Under the pieces are notes generated by a model. It was not told where the DNA came from, ran no database searches, and worked only from the letters and a program-made list of their open reading frames with translations. Both the position numbers and the translations under genes were made by a program. Of a DNA stretch of 50,951 nt, positions 1 through 5,859 are shown one piece after another; the first letter of the stretch is position 1; each line of letters starts with the position of its first letter. This DNA is from UMGS1071 sp045638545. GTDB lineage: Bacteria > Bacillota > Clostridia > Oscillospirales > Acutalibacteraceae. The stretch covers positions 1 to 50,951 of the forward strand of contig JAZUBL010000020.1 of NCBI GenBank assembly GCA_045638545.1, written 5' to 3'.

Positions 1-26
1 AGAACGACATGGCTACGATCCGACTT
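1..26. other. Residual MGI/BGISEQ sequencing adapter, not genomic DNA
   Basis: These 26 bases equal, as I remember it, the reverse complement of the start of the MGI/BGISEQ read-2 adapter (the one beginning AAGTCGGATCGTAGCC). Translated in the galU frame they give RTTWLRSD, whereas GalU proteins have a conserved G-T-R-F-L-P-A-T-K-type stretch before K-E-M-L-P. The GalU reading resumes exactly where the adapter ends. The 5' end of the window is therefore an untrimmed contig end and should be masked. Confidence 0.93.
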
Positions 27-27
27 A

Positions 28-828
28 AAGGAAATGCTTCCGATTGTGGATAAGCCTGCAATTCAATACATAGTTGAAGAAGCTGTGAGAGCCGGTATTA
101 CAGAAATTCTGATCATCACCAACCGCGGCAAAGATCTGATCGAAGATCACTTTGACCGTATGCCGGAACTGGAAGCAAAACTTTCCGAATCTCCGGACAG
201 ACGTGAAATTCTGGAAGAAGTTATCGGCCTTTCCAACCTGGCAAATATTTACTTCCTCCGCCAGAAAGAAACAAAGGGCCTTGGCCATGCTGTAAACTGT
301 GCAAGATCTTTTGTTGGCGACGAACCATTTGCTGTTCTGTTCGGTGATGACGTAATCATCGGCGAAGATTATGCCTGTGCAGAACTGATCGAGGCTTATG
401 AGGAATTTGGTAAAGGTATTCTCGGTGTAAAGGAAGTTCCGGCTGCAGATATCAGCCGCTACAGCTCCCTGCAGGTAACACATATCCGCGACAACCTGTA
501 CGAATGCACTGACATGGTAGAAAAGCCTGCTACTCCGGAAGAAGTACTGTCTCTCTACTCTATTCTGGGTCGCTGTGTGCTGCCGCCGGAAATTTTCGAC
601 ATTCTGGATGAAACACCACCAGGTATCGGCGGTGAAATTCAGCTGACAGACGCTATGCGCAAGCTGGCGCAGACTGTTGGTATGATTGCTGTTGAATACA
701 CAGGCAGACGCTATGATATGGGCAATAAACTGGGAATCCTTGAGGCTTCTGTAGAAGTTGGCCTCAACCACCCGGTAATCGGCGCAAAATTCAGAGAATA
801 TCTGAAAAATCTGGCAAAAACTTTGTAA
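28..828 (+). CDS. galU: UTP-glucose-1-phosphate uridylyltransferase, 5'-truncated
   Basis: GalU makes UDP-glucose and pyrophosphate from glucose-1-phosphate and UTP in the cytoplasm, feeding glycolipid, teichoic acid and capsule synthesis. The visible part starts at KEMLPIVDKPAIQYIVEEAV, a hallmark of the bacterial GalU nucleotidyltransferase fold. It continues with GLGHAVNCA, the FGDD sugar-nucleotide segment and VEKP near the sugar-binding site, and ends normally with TAA. About 25 N-terminal residues, including the G-x-G-T-R nucleotide loop, are missing because the contig begins here in adapter sequence. The ATG at 34 is an internal methionine, not a start. A separate promoter follows, so galU is probably the last gene of its own unit. 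The truncation is an assembly effect, not a pseudogene. Confidence 0.93.
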   Translation, partial: KEMLPIVDKPAIQYIVEEAVRAGITEILIITNRGKDLIEDHFDRMPELEAKLSESPDRREILEEVIGLSNLANIYFLRQKETKGLGHAVNCARSFVGDEPFAVLFGDDVIIGEDYACAELIEAYEEFGKGILGVKEVPAADISRYSSLQVTHIRDNLYECTDMVEKPATPEEVLSLYSILGRCVLPPEIFDILDETPPGIGGEIQLTDAMRKLAQTVGMIAVEYTGRRYDMGNKLGILEASVEVGLNHPVIGAKFREYLKNLAKTL

Positions 829-835
829 AAATAGC

Positions 836-864
836 TTGACAAATCAAAATTAAGTCTATATAAT
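836..864 (+). promoter_or_regulatory. Sigma-A promoter of rpsF-ssb-rpsR
   Basis: TTGACA (836-841) and TATAAT (859-864) are both perfect consensus hexamers separated by 17 bp. Transcription should start near 871, giving a leader of about 80 nt before rpsF. The strength suits a ribosomal protein operon. Confidence 0.9.
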
Positions 865-895
865 TAAAACTGTTATGCTTTTCACGCATACAATC

Positions 896-924
896 CTTGC
901 TCCGGACACAAGATCCGGGGCCTT
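896..924 (+). promoter_or_regulatory. Candidate S6:S18 autoregulatory leader hairpin
   Basis: The rpsF leader contains a hairpin with arms CCGGA (902-906) and TCCGG (914-918) around a 7-nt loop. rpsF operons of many bacteria carry a conserved leader structure with a CCG element bound by the S6:S18 complex, mimicking its 16S rRNA site. Position and CCG-containing stem fit that family, but I did not confirm the full consensus. Confidence 0.4.
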
Positions 925-949
925 AAAGTCCAAAAGGAGGTGCAAAAAC

Positions 950-1300
950 ATGCCAAATCTTACAAATTCTTATGAGACAGTCCTGATCCTCTCCACAACA
1001 CTGGGTGAAGAGGGCACAGCAGCTATGATCAACAAGTTCAAGGATCTCATCGCTGCTAACGGTACTGTTGAGGGTGTTGATGAGTGGGGCAAGCGTAAGC
1101 TCGCATACCCAATTCAGAAGCAGCCGGAGGGTTACTACGTTCTGATCGATTTCAAGAGCTCCCCAGAATTCACTGCTGAGCTGGACAGAATCTACAAGAT
1201 CACAGACGGCGTTCTCCGTTCTCTCATCATTAAAAAGGATCTGAAGCCTGCAAAGGCTAAGAAGCCTGCTAAGAAAGCAGAAAAGGTTGAAGAAGCTTAA
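950..1300 (+). CDS. rpsF: 30S ribosomal protein S6
   Basis: S6 binds the central domain of 16S rRNA together with S18 in the small-subunit platform. The 116-aa product has the typical YETVLIL first strand, a central WGKRKLAYPIQ segment and YYVLIDFKS, then a Lys/Ala/Glu-rich tail (KPAKAKKPAKKAEKVEEA) that is longer than the minimal S6. The start is placed at ATG 950 because AAAGGAGG ends about 9 nt upstream. An in-frame ATG at 875 lies almost at the predicted transcription start and has no ribosome binding site. It is first in the rpsF-ssb-rpsR operon, which has a strong promoter and possibly S6:S18 feedback control. Confidence 0.97.
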   Translation: MPNLTNSYETVLILSTTLGEEGTAAMINKFKDLIAANGTVEGVDEWGKRKLAYPIQKQPEGYYVLIDFKSSPEFTAELDRIYKITDGVLRSLIIKKDLKPAKAKKPAKKAEKVEEA

Positions 1301-1327
1301 GCCAAACGTGAAAGAGAGTGATTCCAA

Positions 1328-1804
1328 ATGCTGAATGTTGCGATTTTGATGGGTCGACTTGTGGCAGACCCTGAACTGCGCCACACACCAAACAATGTTG
1401 CTGTTACCAGCTTTACCATCGCTGTAGACCGTTCTTATGTAAAGTCCGGTGCTGAGCGTCAGGCTGATTTCATTGATGTTGTTGCATGGCGCAACACAGC
1501 GGAGTTTGTTTGCAAATACTTCCGCAAAGGTCAGATGATTGCCCTGCAGGGTTCCATCCAGACTCGCAGCTACACAGACAACCAGGGAATTAAGCGCAAA
1601 GCGTTTGAAATTGTTGCGGATAATGTTCATTTTGCTGATTCCAAGCGTGACAGTTCCGGCGGCAATAACTTCAACAGTAGCTACAACGGCTACAATGAGC
1701 AGCCTCGTCATGACATGGCTTCTTCTATGCCGGTTCCTGCTTACACAAGCGGTAACACCGGTGACTTTGAGGAGATCATCACAGACGATGACCTGCCGTT
1801 CTAA
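1328..1804 (+). CDS. ssb: Single-stranded DNA-binding protein
   Basis: SSB coats single-stranded DNA in replication, repair and recombination and recruits partners through its C-terminal tip. The 158-aa protein has an N-terminal OB fold (MLNVAILMGRLVADPELRHT, then FTIAVDR and DVVAWR) over about residues 1-105. A flexible Ser/Asn/Gly-rich linker follows, then the acidic terminus DDDLPF that contacts partner proteins. It lies 27 bp after rpsF and 42 bp before rpsR, the usual order in Firmicutes, so the three are likely co-transcribed. An overlapping frame at 1539-1811 is a shadow. Confidence 0.97.
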   Translation: MLNVAILMGRLVADPELRHTPNNVAVTSFTIAVDRSYVKSGAERQADFIDVVAWRNTAEFVCKYFRKGQMIALQGSIQTRSYTDNQGIKRKAFEIVADNVHFADSKRDSSGGNNFNSSYNGYNEQPRHDMASSMPVPAYTSGNTGDFEEIITDDDLPF

Positions 1805-1846
1805 GCAATGAAACGAAACAAATGATGAGTAAAGGAGGATACCACA

Positions 1847-2107
1847 ATGGCAGAAAGAAACGAAAGACCAGAAAGAAACGATCGCCGCGGTGGCCGTAAG
1901 GGCCGCAAGAAGGTTTGCAGCTTCTGTGTTGATAAGGTTGAAACAATCGATTACAAGGATGTTGCTAAGCTTCGCCGTTTTATCTCCGAGAGAGCTAAGA
2001 TTCTCCCAAGAAGAGTTACAGGCACATGCGCACGTCACCAGCGTGATCTGACAGTTGCTATCAAGCGTGCACGTCACGTAGCACTGCTCCCATTCAGTTC
2101 TGACTGA
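1847..2107 (+). CDS. rpsR: 30S ribosomal protein S18
   Basis: S18 partners S6 on the 30S platform. The 86-aa product has a basic N-terminus (RNDRRGGRKGRKK), a CSFC pair and the conserved core IDYKDVAKLRRFISERAKILPRR followed by CARHQRDLTVAIKRARHVALLPF. The C-x-x-C plus a later Cys suggests a zinc-binding version of S18, although only some of the usual ligands are evident. AAAGGAGG precedes the ATG. It is the last gene of the operon and is followed at once by a strong terminator. Confidence 0.97.
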   Translation: MAERNERPERNDRRGGRKGRKKVCSFCVDKVETIDYKDVAKLRRFISERAKILPRRVTGTCARHQRDLTVAIKRARHVALLPFSSD

Positions 2108-2120
2108 TCTTAACTGATAT

Positions 2121-2152
2121 AAAAAAGCCTCGTCTTAGGACGGGGCTTTTTG
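2121..2152 (+). terminator. Intrinsic terminator of rpsF-ssb-rpsR
   Basis: A 9-bp stem, AGCCTCGTC (2126-2134) with GACGGGGCT (2139-2147), closes a TTAG loop and is followed by a T-run. Confidence 0.9.
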
Positions 2153-2175
2153 TTTTCTCTTTTTCTATCTAAAAT

Positions 2176-2220
2176 AAAAAGACCGCCTCTTCCCTTTCTC
2201 AGAGAATTGGCGGTCTTTAT
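2176..2220 (-). terminator. Terminator of the ferritin gene
   Basis: AAAGACCGCC (from 2178) pairs with GGCGGTCTTT (to 2218) across a loop of about 21 nt. Read on the minus strand, a T-rich tail follows the stem just beyond the ferritin stop. It can also back up the rpsR terminator on the plus strand. Confidence 0.75.
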
Positions 2221-2251
2221 TATTGCAGTTTAATCAGTTCTTAATTAACAA

Positions 2252-2764
2252 TTACAGTACGAGGGATGGTGCGCTGTATACTCTTGCGCCCAGCTCGTTG
2301 TCCAGCATATAGAGTGCCTTTGGATCGGAACCGAACAGCTCATACTTCTTGATCTGATCCTCTGCATTCTGCTCTTCTTCACACTGCTCTTTTACAAACC
2401 AGTCGAGGAACTGCATGGTGCGGAAATCCTTCACGTCGTATGCTGCGCCGTAGATGGTATTGATCAGGCTTGTTACATACTGCTCATGTGCAAGGGACTT
2501 CTCCAGAGGCTGCTTAAAGTTCTCGAACTTGCAGTCTGGTGCGTCAATAGCGCCCAGAGTTACTGGATAGCCATTATTCTGGAGATACTTCAGGAACAGC
2601 ATTGCGTGGTCACGTTCCTCCTGTGCCTGGATGGTGTACCAGTTGCCATATCCATTGAGACCCTCATGGATGTAATAATTTGCGATATCCAGATAAAGAT
2701 ATGCAGAATACAGCTCTTTATTGATCTGCTCGTTGAGGAGCGCTACTACTTTTTCATTTAACAT
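2252..2764 (-). CDS. Ferritin (non-heme iron storage protein)
   Basis: Ferritin oxidises Fe(II) and stores it inside a 24-subunit shell, limiting iron toxicity. The 170-aa protein shows the four-helix ferritin pattern: LNEQINKELYSAYLYLDIANYY, the ferroxidase segment QEERDHAMLFLKYL and the later WFVKEQCEEEQNAEDQI helix with its Glu pair. The start is ATG 2762-2764, with GGAGG 7 nt upstream; the open frame extends 20 codons further but passes the -10 region. The promoter is at 2796-2824. It diverges from a DUF2325 gene whose leader has paired dyads, suggesting a shared iron theme. No dyad is seen in ferritin's own promoter. Confidence 0.93.
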   Translation of the reverse strand: MLNEKVVALLNEQINKELYSAYLYLDIANYYIHEGLNGYGNWYTIQAQEERDHAMLFLKYLQNNGYPVTLGAIDAPDCKFENFKQPLEKSLAHEQYVTSLINTIYGAAYDVKDFRTMQFLDWFVKEQCEEEQNAEDQIKKYELFGSDPKALYMLDNELGARVYSAPSLVL

Positions 2765-2795
2765 TTCATTACCTCCTAAAATAGATTCCAGCATA

Positions 2796-2824
2796 AGTAT
2801 AGCACAGCCGTTTATTTTTTTCAA
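2796..2824 (-). promoter_or_regulatory. Sigma-A promoter of the ferritin gene
   Basis: On the minus strand TTGAAA (2819-2824) and TATACT (2796-2801) are separated by exactly 17 bp, about 32 bp before the ferritin start codon. Confidence 0.8.
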
Positions 2825-2851
2825 TTTTTCAAATAAAATTTTAAATTATTA

Positions 2852-2880
2852 TTGACATTAACCTATTATAGTGATAGTAT
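2852..2880 (+). promoter_or_regulatory. Sigma-A promoter of the DUF2325 locus
   Basis: TTGACA (2852-2857) is followed after 17 bp by TAGTAT (2875-2880). The predicted start, near 2887, falls on the first dyad, so a bound repressor would block initiation. Confidence 0.7.
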
Positions 2881-2886
2881 ATGAAT

Positions 2887-2906
2887 TAGTTAGTGAGAGC
2901 TAACTA
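2887..2906 (+). promoter_or_regulatory. Operator-like dyad 1, TAGTTAG-N6-CTAACTA
   Basis: Perfect 7-bp arms (2887-2893 and 2900-2906) around 6 nt, placed at the predicted transcription start. The GTTAG/CTAAC half-sites recall palindromes bound by metal-dependent DtxR/MntR-type repressors. That assignment is inference. Confidence 0.6.
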
Positions 2907-2918
2907 TGAATGATTATC

Positions 2919-2946
2919 GGGGGAACGACTGCGTTCCCTAATTTTT
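2919..2946 (+). terminator. Short terminator-like hairpin between the two dyads
   Basis: GGGAACG (2921-2927) pairs perfectly with CGTTCCC (2932-2938) over a 4-nt loop and is followed by TAATTTTT. It sits inside the leader, upstream of the DUF2325 start, so it could attenuate transcription or end a short RNA. Confidence 0.55.
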
Positions 2947-2953
2947 AGAGTAT

Positions 2954-2973
2954 AAGTTAGTTATAGCTAACTA
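2954..2973 (+). promoter_or_regulatory. Operator-like dyad 2, AGTTAG-N6-CTAACT
   Basis: AGTTAG (2955-2960) and CTAACT (2967-2972) have the same half-sites and the same 6-nt spacing as dyad 1. It ends a few bases before the GGAGG of the DUF2325 gene. Confidence 0.6.
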
Positions 2974-2986
2974 TTGGAGGTTATAT

Positions 2987-3271
2987 ATGAGCGTTGTAAT
3001 TGTAGGCGGCAATGATCGCATGGTATGTCAGTATAAAGACGTGTGCAAAGATTATGGATGCAAAGCGAAAGTTTTCACCCAGATGGACCGTACAATTAAA
3101 AAGAAACTTGGCACACCAGATCTGATGATCCTCTTTACCGGCACAGTTGCCCACAAAATGGTGATCTGTGCTGCCGGTGAAGCAAAACGCTGCCAGATTC
3201 CAATTGTACACGCTCATTCCAGCAGTATTTCAGCTCTGCGGAATATTCTGGACGAACACTGCAAAAATTAA
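2987..3271 (+). CDS. DUF2325 family protein
   Basis: This 94-aa protein belongs to the DUF2325 family by its pattern: MSVVIVGGNDRMVCQYKDVC at the N-terminus, then a short Rossmann-like alternation (KVFTQMD, DLMILFTGTVAHKMV) and a C-terminal VHAHSSSISALRNIL. The biochemical role is unknown. Family members are often found near ferrous iron transport or metal-regulator genes, as I recall. Here it stands alone, divergent from ferritin, with two matching dyads in its leader, which supports metal-responsive expression. GGAGG lies 7 nt before the ATG. Several Cys (in VCQYKDVCKDYGC) and His residues could bind metal, but this is speculative. Confidence 0.8.
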   Translation: MSVVIVGGNDRMVCQYKDVCKDYGCKAKVFTQMDRTIKKKLGTPDLMILFTGTVAHKMVICAAGEAKRCQIPIVHAHSSSISALRNILDEHCKN

Positions 3272-3275
3272 AACA

Positions 3276-3332
3276 AAAGAAAAAGCAGGCTGCACTATAG
3301 TTTTGTTGTAGTGGTAGTCTGCTTTTCTTCGT
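3276..3332 (+). terminator. Terminator of the DUF2325 gene
   Basis: AAAAGCAG with a GC-rich continuation pairs, with small bulges, to CTGCTTTT, and a T-rich tail follows. The upper stem includes ACTA with TAGT. Confidence 0.7.
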
Positions 3333-3367
3333 TTAAATATCAGTTACTGGAACTTCCCTCCTCTATC

Positions 3368-3376
3368 TGCTATAAT
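3368..3376 (+). promoter_or_regulatory. Extended -10 promoter of the EamA gene
   Basis: TGCTATAAT (3368-3376) is an extended -10 element. No good -35 is seen. The start would be near 3383, leaving only about 13 nt of leader, almost entirely the Shine-Dalgarno sequence. Confidence 0.5.
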
Positions 3377-3395
3377 TGATAAAGGAGGTGATAAT

Positions 3396-4277
3396 ATAAA
3401 ATTATTTTCTCTAATCAAATACATTGCCGCACTGCTCTTATTTGGTACGAACGGAATCATTGCCAGTTATATTGCGTTGACCAGTTACGAGATTGTATTT
3501 CTGCGAACCGGTATTGGCAGTATTCTTTTAATCACACTCTTTTTTCTATTTAGAAATAAACTGACATTTTACAGATATAAAAAACAATTTCTATTTCTTA
3601 CAGTTTCCGGCATTGCCATGGGCGCAAGCTGGATTTTTCTCTATGAAGCGTACAGCAGAATTGGTGTCAGCATATCCTCGCTTCTCTATTATTGCGGACC
3701 AATTATTGTCATTGCGTTGTCACCGTTACTATTTCGTGAAAAGTTAACGATTGCAAAAATATCCGGCTTTGTTATAGTTTTTTGCGGAATCATTCTGATC
3801 AACGGCAACCCATTTGGAACAAACATTGATTTTTGGGGAATCGGTTGCGGTCTGCTTTCCGCCTGCATGTATGCACTGATGGTGATATTTAATAAGAAAT
3901 CTTCTCCAATTACAGGCATGGAAAATTCCATGCTGCAGCTCTTTATCAGCTTTCTGACCGCTGCTGCATTTGTGGGAATCAAGCAGGGATATGGGTTCCT
4001 TCTGGAAATCCCGGTATCCAGTATCATTCCTGTTTTAATTCTCGGTCTGATCAATACGGGAATCGGATGTTTTTTCTATTTTTCCTCCATCGGACGAATT
4101 CCTGTGCAATCTGTAGCCATTATCGGTTATCTCGAACCACTTTCTGCCGTTATTTTCTCCATAACACTCCTCCGTGAAACAATGGCATGGTATCAGATAA
4201 TCGGTACAGTTTGTATTCTATGCGGCGCTCTTTTCACAGAAGTCTGGCCTATCTTTCATCAAAAAATTAAAAAATAA
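3396..4277 (+). CDS. EamA/DMT family transporter with an ATA at the expected start
   Basis: This is an inner-membrane exporter of the drug/metabolite transporter superfamily (10 predicted membrane segments, two EamA halves). Features include FGTNGIIASYIAL, a GPIIVIALSPLLFREKL segment ending the first half and IIGYLEPLSAVIFSITLL in the second. Substrate is unknown; relatives export amino acids or metabolites. The frame is open from an ideal AAAGGAGGTGAT (3381-3392), and the codon at the right spacing, followed by Lys-Leu-Phe, is ATA at 3396. The first standard start in frame is TTG 3477, which would delete most of the first membrane helix. I infer ATA initiation, or an ATG-to-ATA loss. At 293 aa the length fits the family. 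Confidence 0.8.
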   Translation: MKLFSLIKYIAALLLFGTNGIIASYIALTSYEIVFLRTGIGSILLITLFFLFRNKLTFYRYKKQFLFLTVSGIAMGASWIFLYEAYSRIGVSISSLLYYCGPIIVIALSPLLFREKLTIAKISGFVIVFCGIILINGNPFGTNIDFWGIGCGLLSACMYALMVIFNKKSSPITGMENSMLQLFISFLTAAAFVGIKQGYGFLLEIPVSSIIPVLILGLINTGIGCFFYFSSIGRIPVQSVAIIGYLEPLSAVIFSITLLRETMAWYQIIGTVCILCGALFTEVWPIFHQKIKK

Positions 4278-4317
4278 AAGGCAGTATGGTTGTCAGATTA
4301 CAACTTACTGCCTTTTA
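4276..4317. terminator. Bidirectional terminator between the EamA and lipoprotein genes
   Basis: AAAAGGCAGTA plus GGTTGT pairs with ACAAC plus TACTGCCTTTT, with A/T tracts on both sides, between convergent genes. Confidence 0.85.
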
Positions 4318-4318
4318 T

Positions 4319-4639
4319 TTATTTTGCTGTTGTTTCAATTACAACGTGAACGGTCTCTCCACAGCCTGGGCATGTGTGATCCTCGGTGTGTGTACCGCCG
4401 GTAGAACTGCCTGCGTAAGTGCCCATATCGTGGCCACAGGCGTCGCAGAGCATACGATACATAAAGGATGCACCGCCATCCTGAATTTCCACTCTGGCGC
4501 CGCTGGTGGCATTGTGGTGGTAGCTGCCGTGATGACCACCGTCTTCGTGGAATGTCTGCTGACCGCCGCAGGCTGTCATAGAAACGCACATAACTGCAAG
4601 CATTGCTGCTGCCGCTGCAATTTTAATGATCTTTTTCAT
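4319..4639 (-). CDS. Small His-rich lipoprotein with two C-x-x-C motifs
   Basis: The 106-aa product has a lipoprotein signal peptide (KKIIKIAAAAAMLAVMCVSM) with lipobox MTAC at about residues 21-24, so it should be anchored outside the membrane. The mature part is rich in His (HEDGGHHGSYHH) and has two C-x-x-C pairs, CDAC (about 65-68) and CPGC (about 90-93), in a zinc-ribbon-like arrangement. This suggests metal binding, with no known family recognised. It stands alone, its start preceded by GGGGGAA. Overlapping frames on both strands are shadows. Confidence 0.7.
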   Translation of the reverse strand: MKKIIKIAAAAAMLAVMCVSMTACGGQQTFHEDGGHHGSYHHNATSGARVEIQDGGASFMYRMLCDACGHDMGTYAGSSTGGTHTEDHTCPGCGETVHVVIETTAK

Positions 4640-4698
4640 TGAATCAGTTCCCCCTTTTCGTCATTATAATTCTATCCGGAACGAAAAACAAGATAGAA

Positions 4699-4731
4699 AT
4701 AGAAAAAGCCACCCTAAACAGGATGGCTTAA
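4699..4731 (-). terminator. Terminator after the tRNA-Ser genes
   Basis: On the minus strand AAGCCATCCT pairs with AGGGTGGCTT (4706-4715 with 4720-4729) over a 4-nt loop, then a T-rich tail, directly beyond the CCA end of tRNA-Ser(GCT). Confidence 0.8.
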
Positions 4732-4734
4732 ATC

Positions 4735-4824
4735 TGGCGGAGAAAGAGGGATTTGAACCCTCGCGCCGGTTACCCGACCTACTCCCTTAGCAGGGGAGCC
4801 CCTTCACCACTTGGGTATTTCTCC
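4735..4824 (-). tRNA. tRNA-Ser(GCT), reads AGC/AGT
   Basis: The minus strand folds as a class II tRNA with a long variable arm. The acceptor stem GGAGAAA pairs with TTTCTCC, followed by discriminator G and an encoded CCA (4735-4737). The anticodon loop CTGCTAA gives GCT. The T-loop has GTTCAAATC. It is likely co-transcribed with the upstream tRNA-Ser(TGA). Confidence 0.95.
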
Positions 4825-4865
4825 ATGAAGTGAATTTATAAAAACATATAATGTTGTTGGTAAGG

Positions 4866-4954
4866 TGGCGGAGGGGAAGAGATTCGAACTCTTGGTCCCT
4901 TGCGAGATCACTAGTTTTCAAGACTAGCTCCTTAAACCACTCGGACACCCCTCC
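4866..4954 (-). tRNA. tRNA-Ser(TGA), reads TCN codons
   Basis: A class II tRNA with acceptor GGAGGGG/CCCCTCC, discriminator G and encoded CCA (4866-4868). The anticodon loop CTTGAAA gives TGA. The long variable arm and the GTTCGAATC T-loop confirm serine identity. A near-consensus promoter lies just upstream. Confidence 0.95.
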
Positions 4955-4979
4955 AAATGTGTTGGTCGCAACATGATTA

Positions 4980-5008
4980 ATATTATCATAGAAGTATTCA
5001 TTTGTCAA
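4980..5008 (-). promoter_or_regulatory. Sigma-A promoter of the tRNA-Ser pair
   Basis: On the minus strand TTGACA (5003-5008) and TAATAT (4980-4985) are separated by 17 bp, about 25 bp before the first mature tRNA. Confidence 0.85.
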
Positions 5009-5031
5009 CACTTTTTTCAAAAGTTTTTTAT

Positions 5032-5060
5032 AAAATTAAAAAAGCGCCTTTCAGCGCTTC
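5032..5060 (-). terminator. Terminator of the YjjG-like gene
   Basis: On the minus strand AAGCGC pairs with GCGCTT (5042-5047 with 5054-5059), followed by a T-rich tract. Confidence 0.75.
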
Positions 5061-5069
5061 TGTTAATGA

Positions 5070-5756
5070 TTATTCCATTGTCAGCAGTTCACTCAGCGCT
5101 TTAATCTCATAGGTAACAAATGCATCTGTGCTGTTTTTATCACCCTCTGGGTTAAACCAGCAGGTATCAATCCCGGCATTGTTGCCGCCTTTTATATCAC
5201 TGGTCAGGGAATCGCCAACGATCAGTACGCGAGAGCGATCTGTAATATTAAGCGCTTCCGTTACAGCGTCAAAAAATGCTTTATGCGGCTTTGGCACACC
5301 AACTTCTTCTGAAATAAAAATTTCTTTAAAATACTGCGTAATCGGCACAAGTCCAAATCTGATTTTCTGAACGCTGGCGGTACCATTTGTAATAACGGCC
5401 AGTATTTTTTCCCTTGCCAGTTCCCGGCAGACTCGTTCCGCATCATGAATCAGCACGTTGCCGCTTTGGAAATTCTCCAGGTACTGATGATTGATCTGCT
5501 CTGCATCCGCATTGATGCTGTAATGCGCCAGGAAGCGACGAAAGCGCTCTATGCGAACAAAGTCCCGTGTCAACTCCCCAAGCTCTATACGGCGCCACAG
5601 CGCCTCATTAATGGTGTAGTATGTCTGCGCCATAGATTCTTCATATGGTACGTTTAACTGCACCATCAGTTTCTGCAGCGCCAGCGTTTCCATTACTGCC
5701 GTGTCAAACAGTGTTCGGTCTGCATCAAATAAAATTGCATCATAGTTCTTCAGCAC
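5070..5756 (-). CDS. yjjG: YjjG-type HAD pyrimidine 5'-nucleotidase
   Basis: A cytoplasmic HAD-superfamily phosphatase resembling YjjG, which removes phosphate from pyrimidine nucleotides and helps clear non-canonical ones. The 228-aa product has motif I FDADRTLFDT (about residues 10-19), a helical cap, motif II VITNGT, motif III lysine in VGVPKPHKAFF and motif IV VGDSLTSDIKGG. The start is GTG at 5754-5756, supported by AAAGGAGG on the minus strand. It is transcribed alone. YjjG is chosen over other HAD groups because of the DADxTLF motif and the LWRRIELGELT cap region. The precise substrate is inferred. Confidence 0.85.
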   Translation of the reverse strand: MLKNYDAILFDADRTLFDTAVMETLALQKLMVQLNVPYEESMAQTYYTINEALWRRIELGELTRDFVRIERFRRFLAHYSINADAEQINHQYLENFQSGNVLIHDAERVCRELAREKILAVITNGTASVQKIRFGLVPITQYFKEIFISEEVGVPKPHKAFFDAVTEALNITDRSRVLIVGDSLTSDIKGGNNAGIDTCWFNPEGDKNSTDAFVTYEIKALSELLTME

Positions 5757-5783
5757 TTCTCTTCCTCCTTTGTTCCTTTTCTT

Positions 5784-5812
5784 TTGACAAAGTCCGATTT
5801 TTATTGTATAAT
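5784..5812 (+). promoter_or_regulatory. Strong sigma-A promoter
   Basis: TTGACA (5784-5789) and TATAAT (5807-5812), both perfect, with a 17-bp spacer. It drives the membrane-anchored low-complexity protein starting at 5860. Confidence 0.9.
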
Positions 5813-5859
5813 GAAAGATATGAATTTTTGCGCATTATATTAATAGGGAGTTATACTAT

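Noticed and set aside
25..771. Long minus-strand frame opposite galU
   Set aside because: It mirrors galU codon structure, has no ribosome site and extends into adapter sequence.
875..949. Upstream in-frame ATG for rpsF at 875
   Set aside because: It lies at the predicted transcription start, has no Shine-Dalgarno sequence, and the added residues do not belong to S6.
923..2077. 384-aa minus-strand frame across rpsF-ssb-rpsR
   Set aside because: It is antisense to three certain genes and its composition is Cys/Leu-rich shadow sequence.
4787..5020. 77-aa minus-strand frame
   Set aside because: It covers the tRNA-Ser(TGA) gene and its promoter; no coding signal.
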